A stretch of DNA of 64,000 bases from Pseudomonas sp. WS 5079 (GCF_012985465.1 NZ_JAAQWN010000005.1:1-64000), one strand, 5' to 3'; counted from the stretch's first letter, positions 22,331-31,910 are shown. Program-made: numbers and translations. Notes: a model not told the origin generated them from the sequence alone.

Positions 22331-22683
22331 AGCTCACAGAGAAGCAGCAACTCGTCCTCGATGAGCTGCGCAAGATCGGGCGGAAAAACGCCCATCGCTA
22401 TCGAGACAGCCAGCCGTACCTGCATCAGAAGGATTGCGAGAAGCTGGCGCTCGGTGACCAGGCGTGCGTGTTCGGCATGGGCGGCCTTACCTTTCAGGTT
22501 GGGCATCGCCTCGGTGTATCGGCTCCATCTGTGCTGAGTATCTTCAAGGCTCTTCGCCGCAAGGGGCTGGTAATTCGCGAAGAGAGCTATCCGGACTATC
22601 AGCGTGCGCGTTACTGGTGGCCGGTTGGCTTGGCCGCCGAACTCTACGCCGAACTGTCGGCTGAAAAGCGGGTGACGCCATGA
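22327..22683 (+). CDS. Winged-helix-like phage DNA-binding protein
   Basis: A 118-residue protein starting at ATGA overlapping the HNH stop. MKLTEKQQLVLDELRKIG at the N-terminus and APSVLSIFKALRRKGLVIREES in the middle look like a winged helix (helix, recognition helix, wing). It may regulate phage or host promoters. No closer family is recognised. Confidence 0.55.
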   Translation: MKLTEKQQLVLDELRKIGRKNAHRYRDSQPYLHQKDCEKLALGDQACVFGMGGLTFQVGHRLGVSAPSVLSIFKALRRKGLVIREESYPDYQRARYWWPVGLAAELYAELSAEKRVTP

Positions 22684-22736
22684 TCGCCCCCCTCTGGTTC
22701 GACTACGTCTTCATCTACAAGGGGCCAAGGTCATGA
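22680..22736 (+). CDS. Possible 18-aa coupled micro-ORF
   Basis: ATGATC overlaps the previous TGA and encodes MIAPLWFDYVFIYKGPRS; its own stop overlaps the next ATG. The two four-base overlaps suggest that ribosomes pass through it. It may be a real micropeptide or only a coupling device. Confidence 0.35.
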   Translation: MIAPLWFDYVFIYKGPRS

Positions 22737-23158
22737 GCAGACAAGTTACCGAGCGCGACTTCCGAATGCCCGAGTTCCGGGACGCCAAGATTGAGGACTA
22801 CGAAATCCGCGCAGACGGCAAGGTAGTCCGAAAGGATCGGTGGGAAACAGGCATCCACCAGATTAAGGGCATCGTCGGATCGAGTCGCGGCGAGTTTGAA
22901 ATCGCCGATGTGGTCGATGCGGTACGAAAGCTCAGGGGCAACTGGGAAGATGCCGATCCAGATGAAGACCCGGGCCACCAGACGATAGATCTGCGCCTTT
23001 CCTGCGGGACGGTCCTGGCGCGATGCGAGCGTGGACCAGGCCAACCGCCTTTCACCTACCACTGGCAATTCGGCGCTATCGACTTTACCCGTACTGACTT
23101 CGGCGCCGATGTCATCGAATGGCAGAGGTCGCCCGAAGCGACCGACGCGACAGACTAA
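22733..23158 (+). CDS. Hypothetical phage protein (141 aa)
   Basis: Begins MSRQVTERDFRMPEF. It contains YEIRADGKVVRKDRWETGI, which resembles the NUMOD4-like or HNH-adjacent strand pattern found in some phage proteins, but the nuclease motif is missing. The C-terminus is acidic. Function is unknown. Confidence 0.55.
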   Translation: MSRQVTERDFRMPEFRDAKIEDYEIRADGKVVRKDRWETGIHQIKGIVGSSRGEFEIADVVDAVRKLRGNWEDADPDEDPGHQTIDLRLSCGTVLARCERGPGQPPFTYHWQFGAIDFTRTDFGADVIEWQRSPEATDATD

Positions 23159-23207
23159 CCCCAATCCCCCTACATGCCTGCCGGTGAGCGGCGGGCGAGG
23201 TATTCCT

Positions 23208-23672
23208 ATGCCACAAGAAAAGAATGCATTCCGCGAAGCCGCTATCGAAGCGATCTCGGATATGGCACAGCACCTGCCGCTCGATTGCGAACTGCTGGTG
23301 GTGGCCTGCCGCCCAGGCAAGAAAGACTTTGACCTGGTGCTGCCTTCACCCGAGTCGAACCTGAACAACGCCCTCGACGCGCTTCGCCGCAACGGCCTGA
23401 GCATCGACGGTGACAACGCCTACAAGTGTGACCTGCTGGACTGCGTTGTCGGTGCCCTGGCCACAGGCGCGCAAAACTCCAACCCGCCACCGGCCGGGCA
23501 CTGGTGCCAGCGCTTCTGGGATATCGGCCGGGAAGAACGCGCAATGCAGGATGAGCTGCTCGAAAGCCTATCCAACTTGGTAGGCCTGGCGAAACTCGGC
23601 GCCGCCAGGCTCGACAAGTACCACGCAGCCCTTGCCCACGCCGAAACGGTAATAGCAAAAGCAACCAGCTAA
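23208..23672 (+). CDS. Hypothetical phage protein (154 aa)
   Basis: GGGCGAGG precedes the start. It is a helical, soluble protein, with a C-terminal helix (LLESLSNLVGLAKLGAARLDKYHAAL, in two parts). No recognised motifs. It lies in the integrase-proximal part of the operon. Confidence 0.55.
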   Translation: MPQEKNAFREAAIEAISDMAQHLPLDCELLVVACRPGKKDFDLVLPSPESNLNNALDALRRNGLSIDGDNAYKCDLLDCVVGALATGAQNSNPPPAGHWCQRFWDIGREERAMQDELLESLSNLVGLAKLGAARLDKYHAALAHAETVIAKATS

Positions 23673-23708
23673 CCCACCTTCTGCCGCCCAGCGCGGCAAG
23701 GACACCCC

Positions 23709-23930
23709 ATGTACGCAACGAAACTCACCCTGCTCATCACGGCCATCGTGTTGTACGTGGCGGGGTCCACCTTCTGGTTTTTCTGGCAGGTGCCGGAGCT
23801 GCTCTCCACCGGTACCGAACAGACCCTGGTCGCAGCATTCGCCGGCTCCGTCGCCTGGATGCTGCTCACCTTCGGTTTCATTATCCACATCATCAAGACA
23901 ACGCGGCCCAAGGCAGCCGGCGGGAGGTAG
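23709..23930 (+). CDS. Small two-span membrane protein
   Basis: A 73-residue protein with two hydrophobic helices (about residues 5-28 and 40-63) and a basic C-terminal tail (KTTRPKAAGGR). GGCAAGGACA precedes the ATG. It may modify the host envelope (for example superinfection exclusion), which is speculation. No family is recognised. Confidence 0.6.
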   Translation: MYATKLTLLITAIVLYVAGSTFWFFWQVPELLSTGTEQTLVAAFAGSVAWMLLTFGFIIHIIKTTRPKAAGGR

Positions 23931-23932
23931 CT

Positions 23933-24166
23933 ATGGCACGACTTATTGCGCAGATCACAGTAAAGCTGCCGCGCCTCATGGAGGCCGGCGAATACAGGAA
24001 GTTGCGGTATGTCGGCGGAAAGCCGAGCCTGCAGCAATTGAAGAAATGGATTGAGGAAGGCGAAGTGATTGGAGAGGTAAAGGGCGGGATGTATTTCGTC
24101 GATGTGCAGGCGGCGGTCATGGGCTCGAGTGACCCGCTGCTGGCCAAGATGCTGGAGCTCGGCTGA
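23933..24166 (+). CDS. Putative excisionase (Xis-like)
   Basis: A 77-residue protein whose last base overlaps the first base of the integrase ATG. It contains a winged-helix-like MerR/Xis-type segment (KPSLQQLKKWIEEGEVIGEV then GGMYFVDVQAAV). The position directly upstream of the integrase gene and the small size fit a recombination directionality factor. Confidence 0.7.
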   Translation: MARLIAQITVKLPRLMEAGEYRKLRYVGGKPSLQQLKKWIEEGEVIGEVKGGMYFVDVQAAVMGSSDPLLAKMLELG

Positions 24167-25302
24167 TGGCTGCCCGGCCCCGCACGCTGCAAAACAGAAA
24201 GCTGCCGCCAAACCTTTACCCGAATGGGAAGTATTGGCGGTATCGCAACCCGGTCACCGGAGTGATGACCAGCATCAACCGACCACTGGAGGAGGCAATC
24301 AAGCTGGCCCGGGCGGCTAACCTCAAGTTTGCCGAGCTCGTCGTCGATGACGGCTCGCTTCTGGCGGTGCTGACCGGCGACCGCTTGCCTATCGTGAGCA
24401 ACCTGCTCACGCGATTCGAAGAGGAGTGGCTGCCGGACCGGTCATATGCCGCGCGCACCCTCGAGGAAATCAAGTTCAAGCTTGAGCGGTACCGGCAGGA
24501 TCTGGGCGACCGGCTGATAGGCCAGCTGGATGTGCTGGCCATGGCCGAGTACCTCGACAACTTCAGCAACAACGCCTACACGAAGCACCGCGGGCTGTGG
24601 GTGCAGATCTTCGCCTTTGCAGTAGCCAAGGGCCTCGCCGAGCGTAACAACGCCGAGCTGACCCTGGTGAAGAAAGAGACCGAGAAGAAGCGGCAGCGCC
24701 ACACGCTCGACGGTTTGAAGTTGATCATCGAGGCGGTGACCACGCCTCCCTGGCTGAAGCGGGCAATCCGCCTGGCCCTGGCCAGCCTCCAGCGCCGGGA
24801 CGACATCGTCACATGGCTCAAGTCCGCTGCGGATATGGAGAAGAACACGCTCACCGTCTCCCCCGGAAAGACCCAGGGTTATGAGAACCCTGTGCACCTC
24901 AAAATCACCATGGGCGCTGCGCTGCGGGAGGTGGTCGGGGAATGCCTGCGCTCGCCGCTCGCGTCGCCCTACCTGATCCACTACAAGCCCAAGGCCCGCC
25001 GGCGGGAACAGATCGACGCCAAGGACCACTGGACATCGGTGACGCCTGACTACCTGACCAAAGAGTTCAGCAAGGCCAGGGACGCAGCGCATGCCTACGA
25101 CCATGTGCCGGCCGGTGAGCGACCCACTTTTCACGAGATCCGCGCATTGGGTGCCTGGCTGTATGAGCAACAGAAATTCCCACAGGAATACATCCAGGCG
25201 CTCATGGGGCACGCGGACGAGAAGATGACGAAGCACTATCAGGAGGGGCACGACGAAAAGAAGATCGAGTACCTGGAGGTGGGCGCCGAATTGGCGTTCT
25301 GA
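24166..25302 (+). CDS. int: Phage tyrosine integrase
   Basis: A 378-residue site-specific recombinase. Residues 1-60 form an arm-binding-like N-terminal domain (NLYPNGKYWRYRNPVTGVM). Residues 75-170 form the core-binding domain. The catalytic domain shows Arg210/211 (LQRRDDI), His323-x-x-Arg326 (FHEIR), His349 (LMGHA) and the Tyr358 nucleophile (MTKHY). It reads toward the tRNA-Val gene, whose 3' end lies 110 bases beyond the stop, the usual arrangement for integration into a tRNA gene. Confidence 0.95.
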   Translation: MAARPRTLQNRKLPPNLYPNGKYWRYRNPVTGVMTSINRPLEEAIKLARAANLKFAELVVDDGSLLAVLTGDRLPIVSNLLTRFEEEWLPDRSYAARTLEEIKFKLERYRQDLGDRLIGQLDVLAMAEYLDNFSNNAYTKHRGLWVQIFAFAVAKGLAERNNAELTLVKKETEKKRQRHTLDGLKLIIEAVTTPPWLKRAIRLALASLQRRDDIVTWLKSAADMEKNTLTVSPGKTQGYENPVHLKITMGAALREVVGECLRSPLASPYLIHYKPKARRREQIDAKDHWTSVTPDYLTKEFSKARDAAHAYDHVPAGERPTFHEIRALGAWLYEQQKFPQEYIQALMGHADEKMTKHYQEGHDEKKIEYLEVGAELAF

Positions 25303-25309
25303 GGTGGGA

Positions 25310-25341
25310 GTTTTGCAAAAGTTTTGCAAAAGTTTTGCAAA
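25310..25341. repeat. Three tandem 11-bp repeats beside the attachment site
   Basis: GTTTTGCAAAA occurs at 25310-25320 and 25321-25331, then GTTTTGCAAA at 25332-25341. Each contains the near-palindrome TTTTGCAAAA. Their place between int and the tRNA attachment site suits integrase arm-type or Xis binding sites. Confidence 0.6.
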
Positions 25342-25353
25342 TCGCAGGCAACA

Positions 25354-25386
25354 AAAAAGGGCCCACCTTTCGGTAAGCCCTTCTAG
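25354..25386 (-). terminator. Terminator of tRNA-Val (GAC)
   Basis: Read on the minus strand, GGGCTTACC-GAAA-GGTGGGCCC is followed by a T run: a nine-base stem with a GAAA tetraloop. It would also stop the integrase transcript if bidirectional. Confidence 0.7.
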
Positions 25387-25411
25387 ACCGCCCAGCAGAG
25401 CGGATTTTGTT

Positions 25412-25450
25412 TGGTAGGCGCGATTGGACTCGAACCAACGACCCCCACCA
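25412..25450. other. Probable prophage attachment site (attR/attL)
   Basis: The 3' half of tRNA-Val next to int is the likely att core. The partner copy lies outside the window to the left, so the exact core cannot be measured here. Everything leftward reads as phage; everything rightward as core genome. Confidence 0.55.
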
Positions 25451-25488
25451 TGTCAAGGTGGTGCTCTAACCAACTGAGCTACGTGCCT
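25412..25488 (-). tRNA. tRNA-Val (GAC), prophage attachment site
   Basis: 77 bases including encoded CCA, anticodon GAC. D, anticodon and T arms pair well. The acceptor stem reads AGGCACG against CGCGCCT, leaving an A-C mismatch at the fifth pair. The 3' half faces the integrase gene, so it was probably supplied by the phage and the mismatch marks the hybrid junction. Confidence 0.95.
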
Positions 25489-25672
25489 GCTGTGAGGCCG
25501 CATTCTACGGAATTCCCGAGGGGTGTCAACACCTTTTTTGCAGCTAAGCCTATGAATATGCGAATTTTTTATTTTTTATTGGCGCCGCTGCTTTTTCCGG
25601 GTGGCTGGCAGGGCATTTTCAACTGAGGTAGGATCGGCGCACTCGTAAAAAATATAAAACAGAGGTTCCAGT

Positions 25673-26956
25673 ATGGCGAACACCCCCTACCCCCAGTCCT
25701 ATTACGCCGCGTCCGCCAATGCGGTACCTCCCCGGCCAGTGCTGCAAGGTGAAGTCGAAACCGATGTATGCGTGATCGGTGCGGGCTATACCGGGTTGTC
25801 GAGCGCGCTGTTCCTGCTGGAGAACGGCTTTCGTGTGACGGTGCTGGAAGCCGCGAAGGTAGGTTTCGGTGCATCCGGGCGCAATGGTGGCCAGATCGTC
25901 AACAGCTACAGCCGTGATATCGATGTGATCGAGCGTAGCGTCGGTGCGCAGCAGGCACAGCTATTGGGGCAAATGGCATTCGAGGGCGGCAGGATCATTC
26001 GTGAGCGGGTCGCCAAGTACCAGATCCAGTGCGATTTGAAGGACGGCGGTGTATTCGCCGCGCTCAATAGCAAGCACATGGGCCACCTGGAGTCGCAGAA
26101 GCGCTTGTGGGAACGCTACGGCCATACTCAATTGGAACTGCTCGACGAGCGGCGCATCCGCGAGGTGGTGGCCTGTGAGAACTACGTGGGCGGCCTGCTG
26201 GACATGAGTGGCGGGCATATCCATCCGCTCAACCTGGCATTGGGTGAAGCGGCAGCCGTGGAGTCCCTGGGTGGCACGATCTACGAACAGTCCGCCGCCG
26301 TGCGCATCGAGCGTGGCGCCAACCCTGTCGTCCACACCGCCCAAGGCAAGGTGAAGGCCAAATTCATCATCGTCGCCGGCAATGCCTACCTGGGCAACCT
26401 GGTGCCCGAGTTGGCGGCCAAGTCGATGCCTTGCGGCACACAAGTGATTACCACGGCGCCCCTGGGTGATGAGCTGGCTAAAAGCCTGCTGCCCCAGGAC
26501 TTCTGCGTCGAAGATTGCAACTACTTGCTCGACTACTACCGACTGACCAGCGACAAGCGCCTGATCTTCGGCGGTGGCGTGGTGTATGGCGCGCGGGACC
26601 CGGCGAACATCGAAGCGATCATCCGGCCGAAGATGCTCAAGGCCTTTCCACAATTGAAGGATGTAAAAATCGACTACGCCTGGACCGGCAACTTCCTGCT
26701 AACCCTCTCGCGCCTGCCCCAGGTCGGCCGCATCGGCGACAACATCTACTACTCCCAAGGCTGTAGTGGCCACGGCGTGACGTATACGCACCTGGCAGGC
26801 AAGGTACTGGCCGAAGCCCTCAGAGGCCAGGCAGAACGTTTTGATGCGTTTGCCGACCTGCCGCACTACCCGTTCCCGGGCGGCCAACTGCTGCGCACGC
26901 CATTTGCGGCGCTGGGCGCGTGGTACTACGGGCTGCGGGACAAGCTGGGTTTCTGA
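25673..26956 (+). CDS. puuB: Gamma-glutamylputrescine oxidoreductase (FAD-dependent)
   Basis: A 427-residue member of the D-amino-acid oxidase family. The N-terminal FAD dinucleotide motif is DVCVIGAGYTGLSSAL (about residues 31-46), followed by the GFGASGRNGGQIV segment typical of PuuB/PauB. The C-terminal FAD part includes YYSQGCSGHGVTYTHLAGKVLAEA. It oxidises gamma-glutamyl-putrescine in putrescine catabolism. It stands alone here, with AGAGG before the ATG, beginning the core genome next to the prophage. Confidence 0.85.
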   Translation: MANTPYPQSYYAASANAVPPRPVLQGEVETDVCVIGAGYTGLSSALFLLENGFRVTVLEAAKVGFGASGRNGGQIVNSYSRDIDVIERSVGAQQAQLLGQMAFEGGRIIRERVAKYQIQCDLKDGGVFAALNSKHMGHLESQKRLWERYGHTQLELLDERRIREVVACENYVGGLLDMSGGHIHPLNLALGEAAAVESLGGTIYEQSAAVRIERGANPVVHTAQGKVKAKFIIVAGNAYLGNLVPELAAKSMPCGTQVITTAPLGDELAKSLLPQDFCVEDCNYLLDYYRLTSDKRLIFGGGVVYGARDPANIEAIIRPKMLKAFPQLKDVKIDYAWTGNFLLTLSRLPQVGRIGDNIYYSQGCSGHGVTYTHLAGKVLAEALRGQAERFDAFADLPHYPFPGGQLLRTPFAALGAWYYGLRDKLGF

Positions 26957-26965
26957 TCGATACCC

Positions 26966-26993
26966 TGTAGGAGCCGGCAAGCCGGCTCCTACA
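26966..26993. repeat. REP-like palindrome after puuB
   Basis: TGTAGGAGCCGGC and its exact inverse flank AA. It is a 13-base stem of the Pseudomonas REP type and may stabilise or end the puuB transcript. Confidence 0.75.
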
Positions 26994-27017
26994 AGTTGCA
27001 TCATCAAATCGCAGACA

Positions 27018-27048
27018 CAAAAAACCCCGGTCTTTCGACCAGGGTCTT
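27018..27048 (-). terminator. Terminator of the tRNA-Asp/Val cluster
   Basis: On the minus strand, GACCCTGGTC-GAAA-GACCGGGGTTTTTT: a stem with a GAAA loop and a T run downstream of the last tRNA. Confidence 0.75.
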
Positions 27049-27120
27049 TGCTATCGATCCAATCAAGCATAAAGCTCTTCTTGGCGCTCTCAGGGTGTTC
27101 AGTGGACCCTGGAACAGATA

Positions 27121-27197
27121 TGGCGCAGCGGACGGGACTCGAACCCGCGACCCCCGGCGTGACAGGCCGGTATTCTAACCGACTGAACTACCGCTGC
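27121..27197 (-). tRNA. tRNA-Asp (GTC), copy 1
   Basis: 77 bases with encoded CCA, acceptor GCAGCGG/CCGCTGC, anticodon GTC in the loop CTGTCAC. It has the same sequence as the copy at 27303. Confidence 0.95.
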
Positions 27198-27302
27198 GTA
27201 TCGCTCAGACTGCCGAAGTGTCACCTTCAACCGCGTTCAAACATCTGACCGAACAGCCTTGGCTGTTCAATCTCAAATCCGAAACATCGGACCTGGAAAA
27301 TA

Positions 27303-27379
27303 TGGCGCAGCGGACGGGACTCGAACCCGCGACCCCCGGCGTGACAGGCCGGTATTCTAACCGACTGAACTACCGCTGC
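27303..27379 (-). tRNA. tRNA-Asp (GTC), copy 2
   Basis: Identical in structure to copy 1, 77 bases, anticodon GTC. The two copies are 105 bases apart and are probably processed from one transcript with the tRNA-Val upstream. Confidence 0.95.
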
Positions 27380-27434
27380 GCGTCGGTGCAACCTTTAACG
27401 TTGCGTCTTGCCCTAGGGCAAAACTCTCAAGAAG

Positions 27435-27510
27435 TGGTGGGTGATGACGGGATCGAACCGCCGACCCTCTGCTTGTAAGGCAGATGCTCTCCCAGCTGAG
27501 CTAATCACCC
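27435..27510 (-). tRNA. tRNA-Val (TAC)
   Basis: 76 bases with encoded CCA, acceptor GGGTGAT/ATCACCC, anticodon TAC. It is first in the minus-strand tRNA cluster. Confidence 0.95.
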
Positions 27511-27617
27511 TTTGCTTCGTTGAGGCCGCGAAATTTACGCAGGTAGCGGACCTAAGTCAAGAGCCTGCTTGAAGTTTTTCTGAAAAAGACAAAATCGCTT
27601 CAAGACCGCTCCCCGCT

Positions 27618-28397
27618 CTACTCGCTGTAAATCATCTTCTTGCTCATGCCACCATCCACCACGAACTCTTGCCCGGTGACAAACCCCGCGCTACGCGACA
27701 GCAGCCATGCCACCATAGCCGCCACATCCTCAACCGTGCCTACCCGGCCCGCAGGATGCTGCGCATGATCGGCGTCACTCAGTGGCTCTGCACGGCGCGC
27801 AGCGGGATCACGGGCGTCGATCCAGCCAGGGCTGACGGCGTTGACCCGCACCTCCGGCCCAAGACTGATGGCCAGCGCGTGCGTCAGGGCTAACAGGCCG
27901 CCCTTGCTCGCCGCATAGGCCTCGGTGTCCGGCTCCGACTGCCGGGCCCGGGTCGAGGCCAGGTTGACGATGGAGCCACCATGGGCCCGCAGATAAGGTG
28001 CGCAGTGCTTGGCCAGCAACATCGGCCCACTGAGGTTCACCGCCAGCACCCGGTTCCAGTACGCCAGGTCCAGGCTATCCAACGTGATATTGCGCGGATC
28101 GGCCACAGCAGCATTGCACACCAGCGCATCCAGGCGCCCGAACTGGCCCAGCACCTCGGCAACTCCCAGCGCCACCTGCTGCTCATCGGCCACATCCATG
28201 GTGATAAACCAGGCGTTATCGCCCAGCACCTTGGACACCTTGGCGCCCCGCTCGCGATCCAGGTCGGCCAACACCACTTGCCAGCCTTCGCTGACCAACC
28301 AGGCCGCGATCCCCAGGCCGATACCCCGCGCCGCACCTGTCACCAACGCGACCCTGCCATTACTGGCACCAGCCGCCTCCAGGGACCACTCGATCAC
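27618..28397 (-). CDS. Short-chain dehydrogenase/reductase
   Basis: A 259-residue classical SDR. The NAD(P) motif is [10 protein letters not shown] (about residues 20-29), with an Asp at the end of strand 2 (LADLDRERG) suggesting NAD preference, then NAAV, a catalytic Ser (NLASTRARQ) and Tyr-x-x-x-Lys (YAASK). The end is [12 protein letters not shown]. The start overlaps the metZ stop as ATGA, so it is co-translated with metZ. The substrate is unknown; a partnership with metZ is common in Pseudomonas. Confidence 0.85.
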   Translation of the reverse strand: MIEWSLEAAGASNGRVALVTGAARGIGLGIAAWLVSEGWQVVLADLDRERGAKVSKVLGDNAWFITMDVADEQQVALGVAEVLGQFGRLDALVCNAAVADPRNITLDSLDLAYWNRVLAVNLSGPMLLAKHCAPYLRAHGGSIVNLASTRARQSEPDTEAYAASKGGLLALTHALAISLGPEVRVNAVSPGWIDARDPAARRAEPLSDADHAQHPAGRVGTVEDVAAMVAWLLSRSAGFVTGQEFVVDGGMSKKMIYSE

Positions 28398-29605
28398 AAG
28401 GCAGCCAGCCCGCGAGCCAGGTCGGCCTGCAAGTCAGCCACGTCTTCCAGCCCCACCGCAACGCGGATCAGGCTGTCGCGGATACCGGCAGCCTCACGCT
28501 CCTGCGGGGCCAGGCGGCCATGGGAAGTGGTGCTTGGATGGGTAATGGTGGTCTTGCTATCACCCAGGTTGGCGGTGATGGAAATCAGGCGCGTGGCGTC
28601 GATAAAGCGCCATGCGCCCTCCTTGCCACCCTTGACCTCGAAACTGACCACCGCACCGAACCCACGCTGCTGACGCTGGGCCAGTTCGTGTTGCGGATGG
28701 CTCTTCAAGCCGGCGTAGTGGACTTTCTCGATGCCGTCCTGCTGCTCCAGCCACTCGGCCAGGGCCTGGGCGTTGGCGCAATGGGCCTTCATCCGCAGGC
28801 TGAGGGTTTCCAGGCCCTTGAGGAAAATCCAGGCATTGAACGGGCTCAGAGTCGGGCCAGCGGTACGCAAGAAACCCACTACTTCCTTCATTTGCTCGCC
28901 ACGGCCGGCCACCACGCCGCCCATGCAACGCCCCTGGCCGTCGATGAACTTGGTGGCCGAATGCACCACAATATCTGCGCCCAGCTTCAGCGGCTGCTGC
29001 AAGGCAGGCGTGCAGAAGCAGTTATCCACCACCAACATCGCACCTTTGGCGTGGGCCACTTCGGCGAGGGCGGCGATATCCACCAGCTCTGCCAACGGGT
29101 TGGACGGCGATTCGACGAACAGCAATTTGGTATTGGCCTTGATGGCCCCATCCCAGGCAGAAAGGTCCGCCAGCGGCACGTAGTCGACTTCAATGCCAAA
29201 GCGCTTGAAGTACTTCTCGAAGAGACTGATGGTCGAACCAAACACACTGCGCGACACCAACACGTGGTCACCGGCACTGCACAGGCTCATGACCACCGCG
29301 AGGATGGCCGCCATGCCAGTTGCCGTGGCGACGGCCTGCTCTGCCCCCTCCAGTGCCGCGATGCGCTCTTCGAAAGCGCGTACCGTCGGGTTGGTGTAGC
29401 GGGAATAGACGTTACCCGGCACTTCGCCAGCAAAGCGTGCCGCCGCGTCTGCCGCAGTGCGGAATACGTAGCTGGAGGTGAAGAACATCGGGTCACCATG
29501 CTCACCTTCCGGCGTGCGGTGCTGGCCGGCGCGCACAGCCAGGGTATCGAAAGCCACGCCATCGAGGTCGCTGTCCAACCGACCGGCATCCCATTCCTGA
29601 CTCAT
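28394..29605 (-). CDS. metZ: O-succinylhomoserine sulfhydrylase
   Basis: A 403-residue PLP enzyme of the Cys/Met metabolism family. It uses sulfide and O-succinylhomoserine to make homocysteine for methionine. The PLP lysine is in [16 protein letters not shown], with [13 protein letters not shown] and [14 protein letters not shown] upstream. It lies downstream of purF, the common Pseudomonas order purF-metZ, and is coupled to an SDR. Confidence 0.93.
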   Translation of the reverse strand: MSQEWDAGRLDSDLDGVAFDTLAVRAGQHRTPEGEHGDPMFFTSSYVFRTAADAAARFAGEVPGNVYSRYTNPTVRAFEERIAALEGAEQAVATATGMAAILAVVMSLCSAGDHVLVSRSVFGSTISLFEKYFKRFGIEVDYVPLADLSAWDGAIKANTKLLFVESPSNPLAELVDIAALAEVAHAKGAMLVVDNCFCTPALQQPLKLGADIVVHSATKFIDGQGRCMGGVVAGRGEQMKEVVGFLRTAGPTLSPFNAWIFLKGLETLSLRMKAHCANAQALAEWLEQQDGIEKVHYAGLKSHPQHELAQRQQRGFGAVVSFEVKGGKEGAWRFIDATRLISITANLGDSKTTITHPSTTSHGRLAPQEREAAGIRDSLIRVAVGLEDVADLQADLARGLAAL

Positions 29606-29642
29606 GCTGCCACTCCTTCACTCAATTCTTTATTTAAGATAC

Positions 29643-29667
29643 AAAACCGGCCCCTCAGGGCCGGTAG
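29643..29667 (-). terminator. purF terminator
   Basis: ACCGGCCC and GGGCCGGT arms around TCA, flanked by AAAA on the low-coordinate side (T run on the minus strand). It separates purF from metZ. Confidence 0.75.
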
Positions 29668-29671
29668 TTAC

Positions 29672-31177
29672 TCAGTTGTTGTACAGATCGATGATCGCGC
29701 TGACCGCCTGGGTCTTGATCTTGGAGGAGTCGTTACGCGCCTGCTCGATCTTGTTCAGGTAAGCCTCGTCGACGTCACCGGTCACGTACTTGCCATCGAA
29801 AACCGCGCAATCGAAATGCTCGATCTTGATCTTGCCGCCGCCAACCGCTTCGATCAAGTCAGGAAGATCCTGATAGATCAGCCAATCAGCGCCGATCAGG
29901 TCAGCCACATCCTGGGTCGAACGATTGTGCGCAATCAACTCGTGGGCGCTCGGCATGTCGATGCCGTACACGTTCGGGTACCGCACCGCAGGCGCAGCGG
30001 AACAGAAGTACACGTTCTTCGCCCCGGCTTCACGGGCCATCTGGATGATCTGCTTGCACGTGGTACCCCGCACGATGGAGTCATCCACCAGCATCACGTT
30101 CTTGCCGCGGAACTCCAGCTCGATGGCGTTGAGCTTCTGGCGTACCGACTTCTTGCGAGCCGCCTGGCCCGGCATGATGAAGGTGCGGCCGATGTAGCGG
30201 TTCTTGACGAAACCTTCGCGGAACTTGACGCCCAGGCGAGTGGCCAGCTCCAGCGCGGCGGTACGGCTGGTGTCCGGGATCGGGATAACCACGTCAATGT
30301 CGTGCTCCGGACGCTCGCGCAGGATCTTCTCGGCGAGCTTCTCACCCATGCGCAGGCGCGCCTTGTACACCGAGACACCGTCGATGATCGAATCCGGACG
30401 CGCCAGGTAGACGTGCTCGAAGATGCATGGGGTGAGTTTCGGGTTGATCGCGCACTGACGGGTATGCAGCTTGCCATCTTCGGTGATGTACACCGCTTCG
30501 CCCGGCGCCAGGTCACGCACCAGGGTGAAACCCAGCACATCCAGGGACACGCTTTCGGAGGCGATCATGTACTCGACGCCTTCGTCGGTATGGCGCTGGC
30601 CGAACACGATCGGGCGGATGCCGTGGGGGTCGCGGAAACCGACGATCCCGTAGCCGGTGATCATTGCCACGACCGCGTAGCCACCCACGCAGCGGTTGTG
30701 CACGTCAGTCACGGCGGCGAACACGTCTTCTTCGGTCGGCTGCAACTTGCCGCGCTGGGCCAGTTCGTGGGCGAACACGTTGAGCAGCACTTCCGAGTCG
30801 GAATTGGTGTTGACGTGGCGCAGGTCAGATTCGTAAATCTCCTTGGCCAACTGCTCAACGTTGGTCAGGTTGCCGTTGTGCGCCAGGGTGATGCCATAGG
30901 GCGAGTTGACGTAAAACGGTTGAGCTTCGGCCGAAGTCGAGCTACCGGCAGTCGGGTAACGCACATGGCCAATGCCCATGTGCCCGACCAGGCGCTGCAT
31001 GTGACGTTGATGGAACACGTCACGTACCAGGCCATTGTCCTTGCGCAGGAATAACCGGCCGTCGTGGCTGGTCACAATACCGGCAGCGTCCTGGCCGCGG
31101 TGCTGGAGGACGGTTAGCGCGTCATACAGCGCCTGATTGACGTTCGACTTACCGACGATACCGACGATGCCACACAT
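29672..31177 (-). CDS. purF: Amidophosphoribosyltransferase
   Basis: A 501-residue enzyme for the first step of purine synthesis (PRPP plus glutamine to phosphoribosylamine). The start at 31177 is chosen because removal of Met exposes the catalytic Cys (MCGIVGIVG), with AGGGG nine bases upstream; starts further out would bury it. The PRPP loop is [17 protein letters not shown], with [13 protein letters not shown] before it. It follows cvpA as in E. coli. Confidence 0.95.
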   Translation of the reverse strand: MCGIVGIVGKSNVNQALYDALTVLQHRGQDAAGIVTSHDGRLFLRKDNGLVRDVFHQRHMQRLVGHMGIGHVRYPTAGSSTSAEAQPFYVNSPYGITLAHNGNLTNVEQLAKEIYESDLRHVNTNSDSEVLLNVFAHELAQRGKLQPTEEDVFAAVTDVHNRCVGGYAVVAMITGYGIVGFRDPHGIRPIVFGQRHTDEGVEYMIASESVSLDVLGFTLVRDLAPGEAVYITEDGKLHTRQCAINPKLTPCIFEHVYLARPDSIIDGVSVYKARLRMGEKLAEKILRERPEHDIDVVIPIPDTSRTAALELATRLGVKFREGFVKNRYIGRTFIMPGQAARKKSVRQKLNAIELEFRGKNVMLVDDSIVRGTTCKQIIQMAREAGAKNVYFCSAAPAVRYPNVYGIDMPSAHELIAHNRSTQDVADLIGADWLIYQDLPDLIEAVGGGKIKIEHFDCAVFDGKYVTGDVDEAYLNKIEQARNDSSKIKTQAVSAIIDLYNN

Positions 31178-31218
31178 GCGACGCAACCCCTACTTAATGA
31201 ATCTTGACTGAACACTAC

Positions 31219-31776
31219 TTACTGCGGCGTGTTGCCCGGCAAGAGGTGCTCCTTGAACGGAAGATCAGCGGGTACGCTGATTCCGCTGGCCAGCCACTGA
31301 CTGCTCCACCCCAATATGAGGTTCTTGGACCAGTCTGCAACCAATAGAAATTTTGGCACGAGACTCGACTCCTGCCACCACGAATCCTGCTGTACCGGGC
31401 CCAGGCTCAACAGCCCGACCGCAATGACCACCAGCAGCGCGCCACGCGCGGCACCGAAGGCCATGCCGAGAAATCGATCGGTCCCGGAGAGGCCGGTGAC
31501 ACGTATCAATTCGCCGATAAGATAATTGACCATTGCTCCCACCAGCAGCGTGGCGATGAACATGATGGCGCAGCCCGCGATGACACGAGCCGAAGGTGTT
31601 TCGATATAACCGGCCAGGTAAACGGCCAGGGATCCGCCGAACATCCAGGCGACGACTCCTGCAACGATCCAGGTCAGCAGCGATAATGCTTCTTTGACGA
31701 AGCCGCGGCTTAGACTGATCAATGCGGAGATGGCGATGATGGCTACGATCGCCCAATCAACCCAGGTAAATGGCAC
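31219..31776 (-). CDS. cvpA: CvpA family membrane protein
   Basis: A 185-residue inner-membrane protein with four hydrophobic helices in the first 130 residues. The conserved start is TWVDWAIVAIIAISALISLSRGF, followed by KEALSLLTWIVAG. CvpA is linked to colicin V production and to bile and envelope stress. It lies directly upstream of purF. Confidence 0.93.
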   Translation of the reverse strand: MPFTWVDWAIVAIIAISALISLSRGFVKEALSLLTWIVAGVVAWMFGGSLAVYLAGYIETPSARVIAGCAIMFIATLLVGAMVNYLIGELIRVTGLSGTDRFLGMAFGAARGALLVVIAVGLLSLGPVQQDSWWQESSLVPKFLLVADWSKNLILGWSSQWLASGISVPADLPFKEHLLPGNTPQ

Positions 31777-31910
31777 AGTGCAGCCTACAGACGGATAAGG
31801 CGGCGCATTTTAGCAGAGCGCCGGGCTATCGGTAAGCGGTGTTTGGTGGTCCATTGCAAATCAATGGGTTGTGGCAAGCTACGACCATCTCAAGACAGGC
31901 ACAAACCAAT

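Noticed and set aside
28520..31054. An 844-codon open frame on the plus strand across metZ and purF
   Set aside because: It is the antisense shadow of two clear metabolic genes with high G/C; it has no motifs, and composition is His/Gln/Arg-rich as expected of such shadows.
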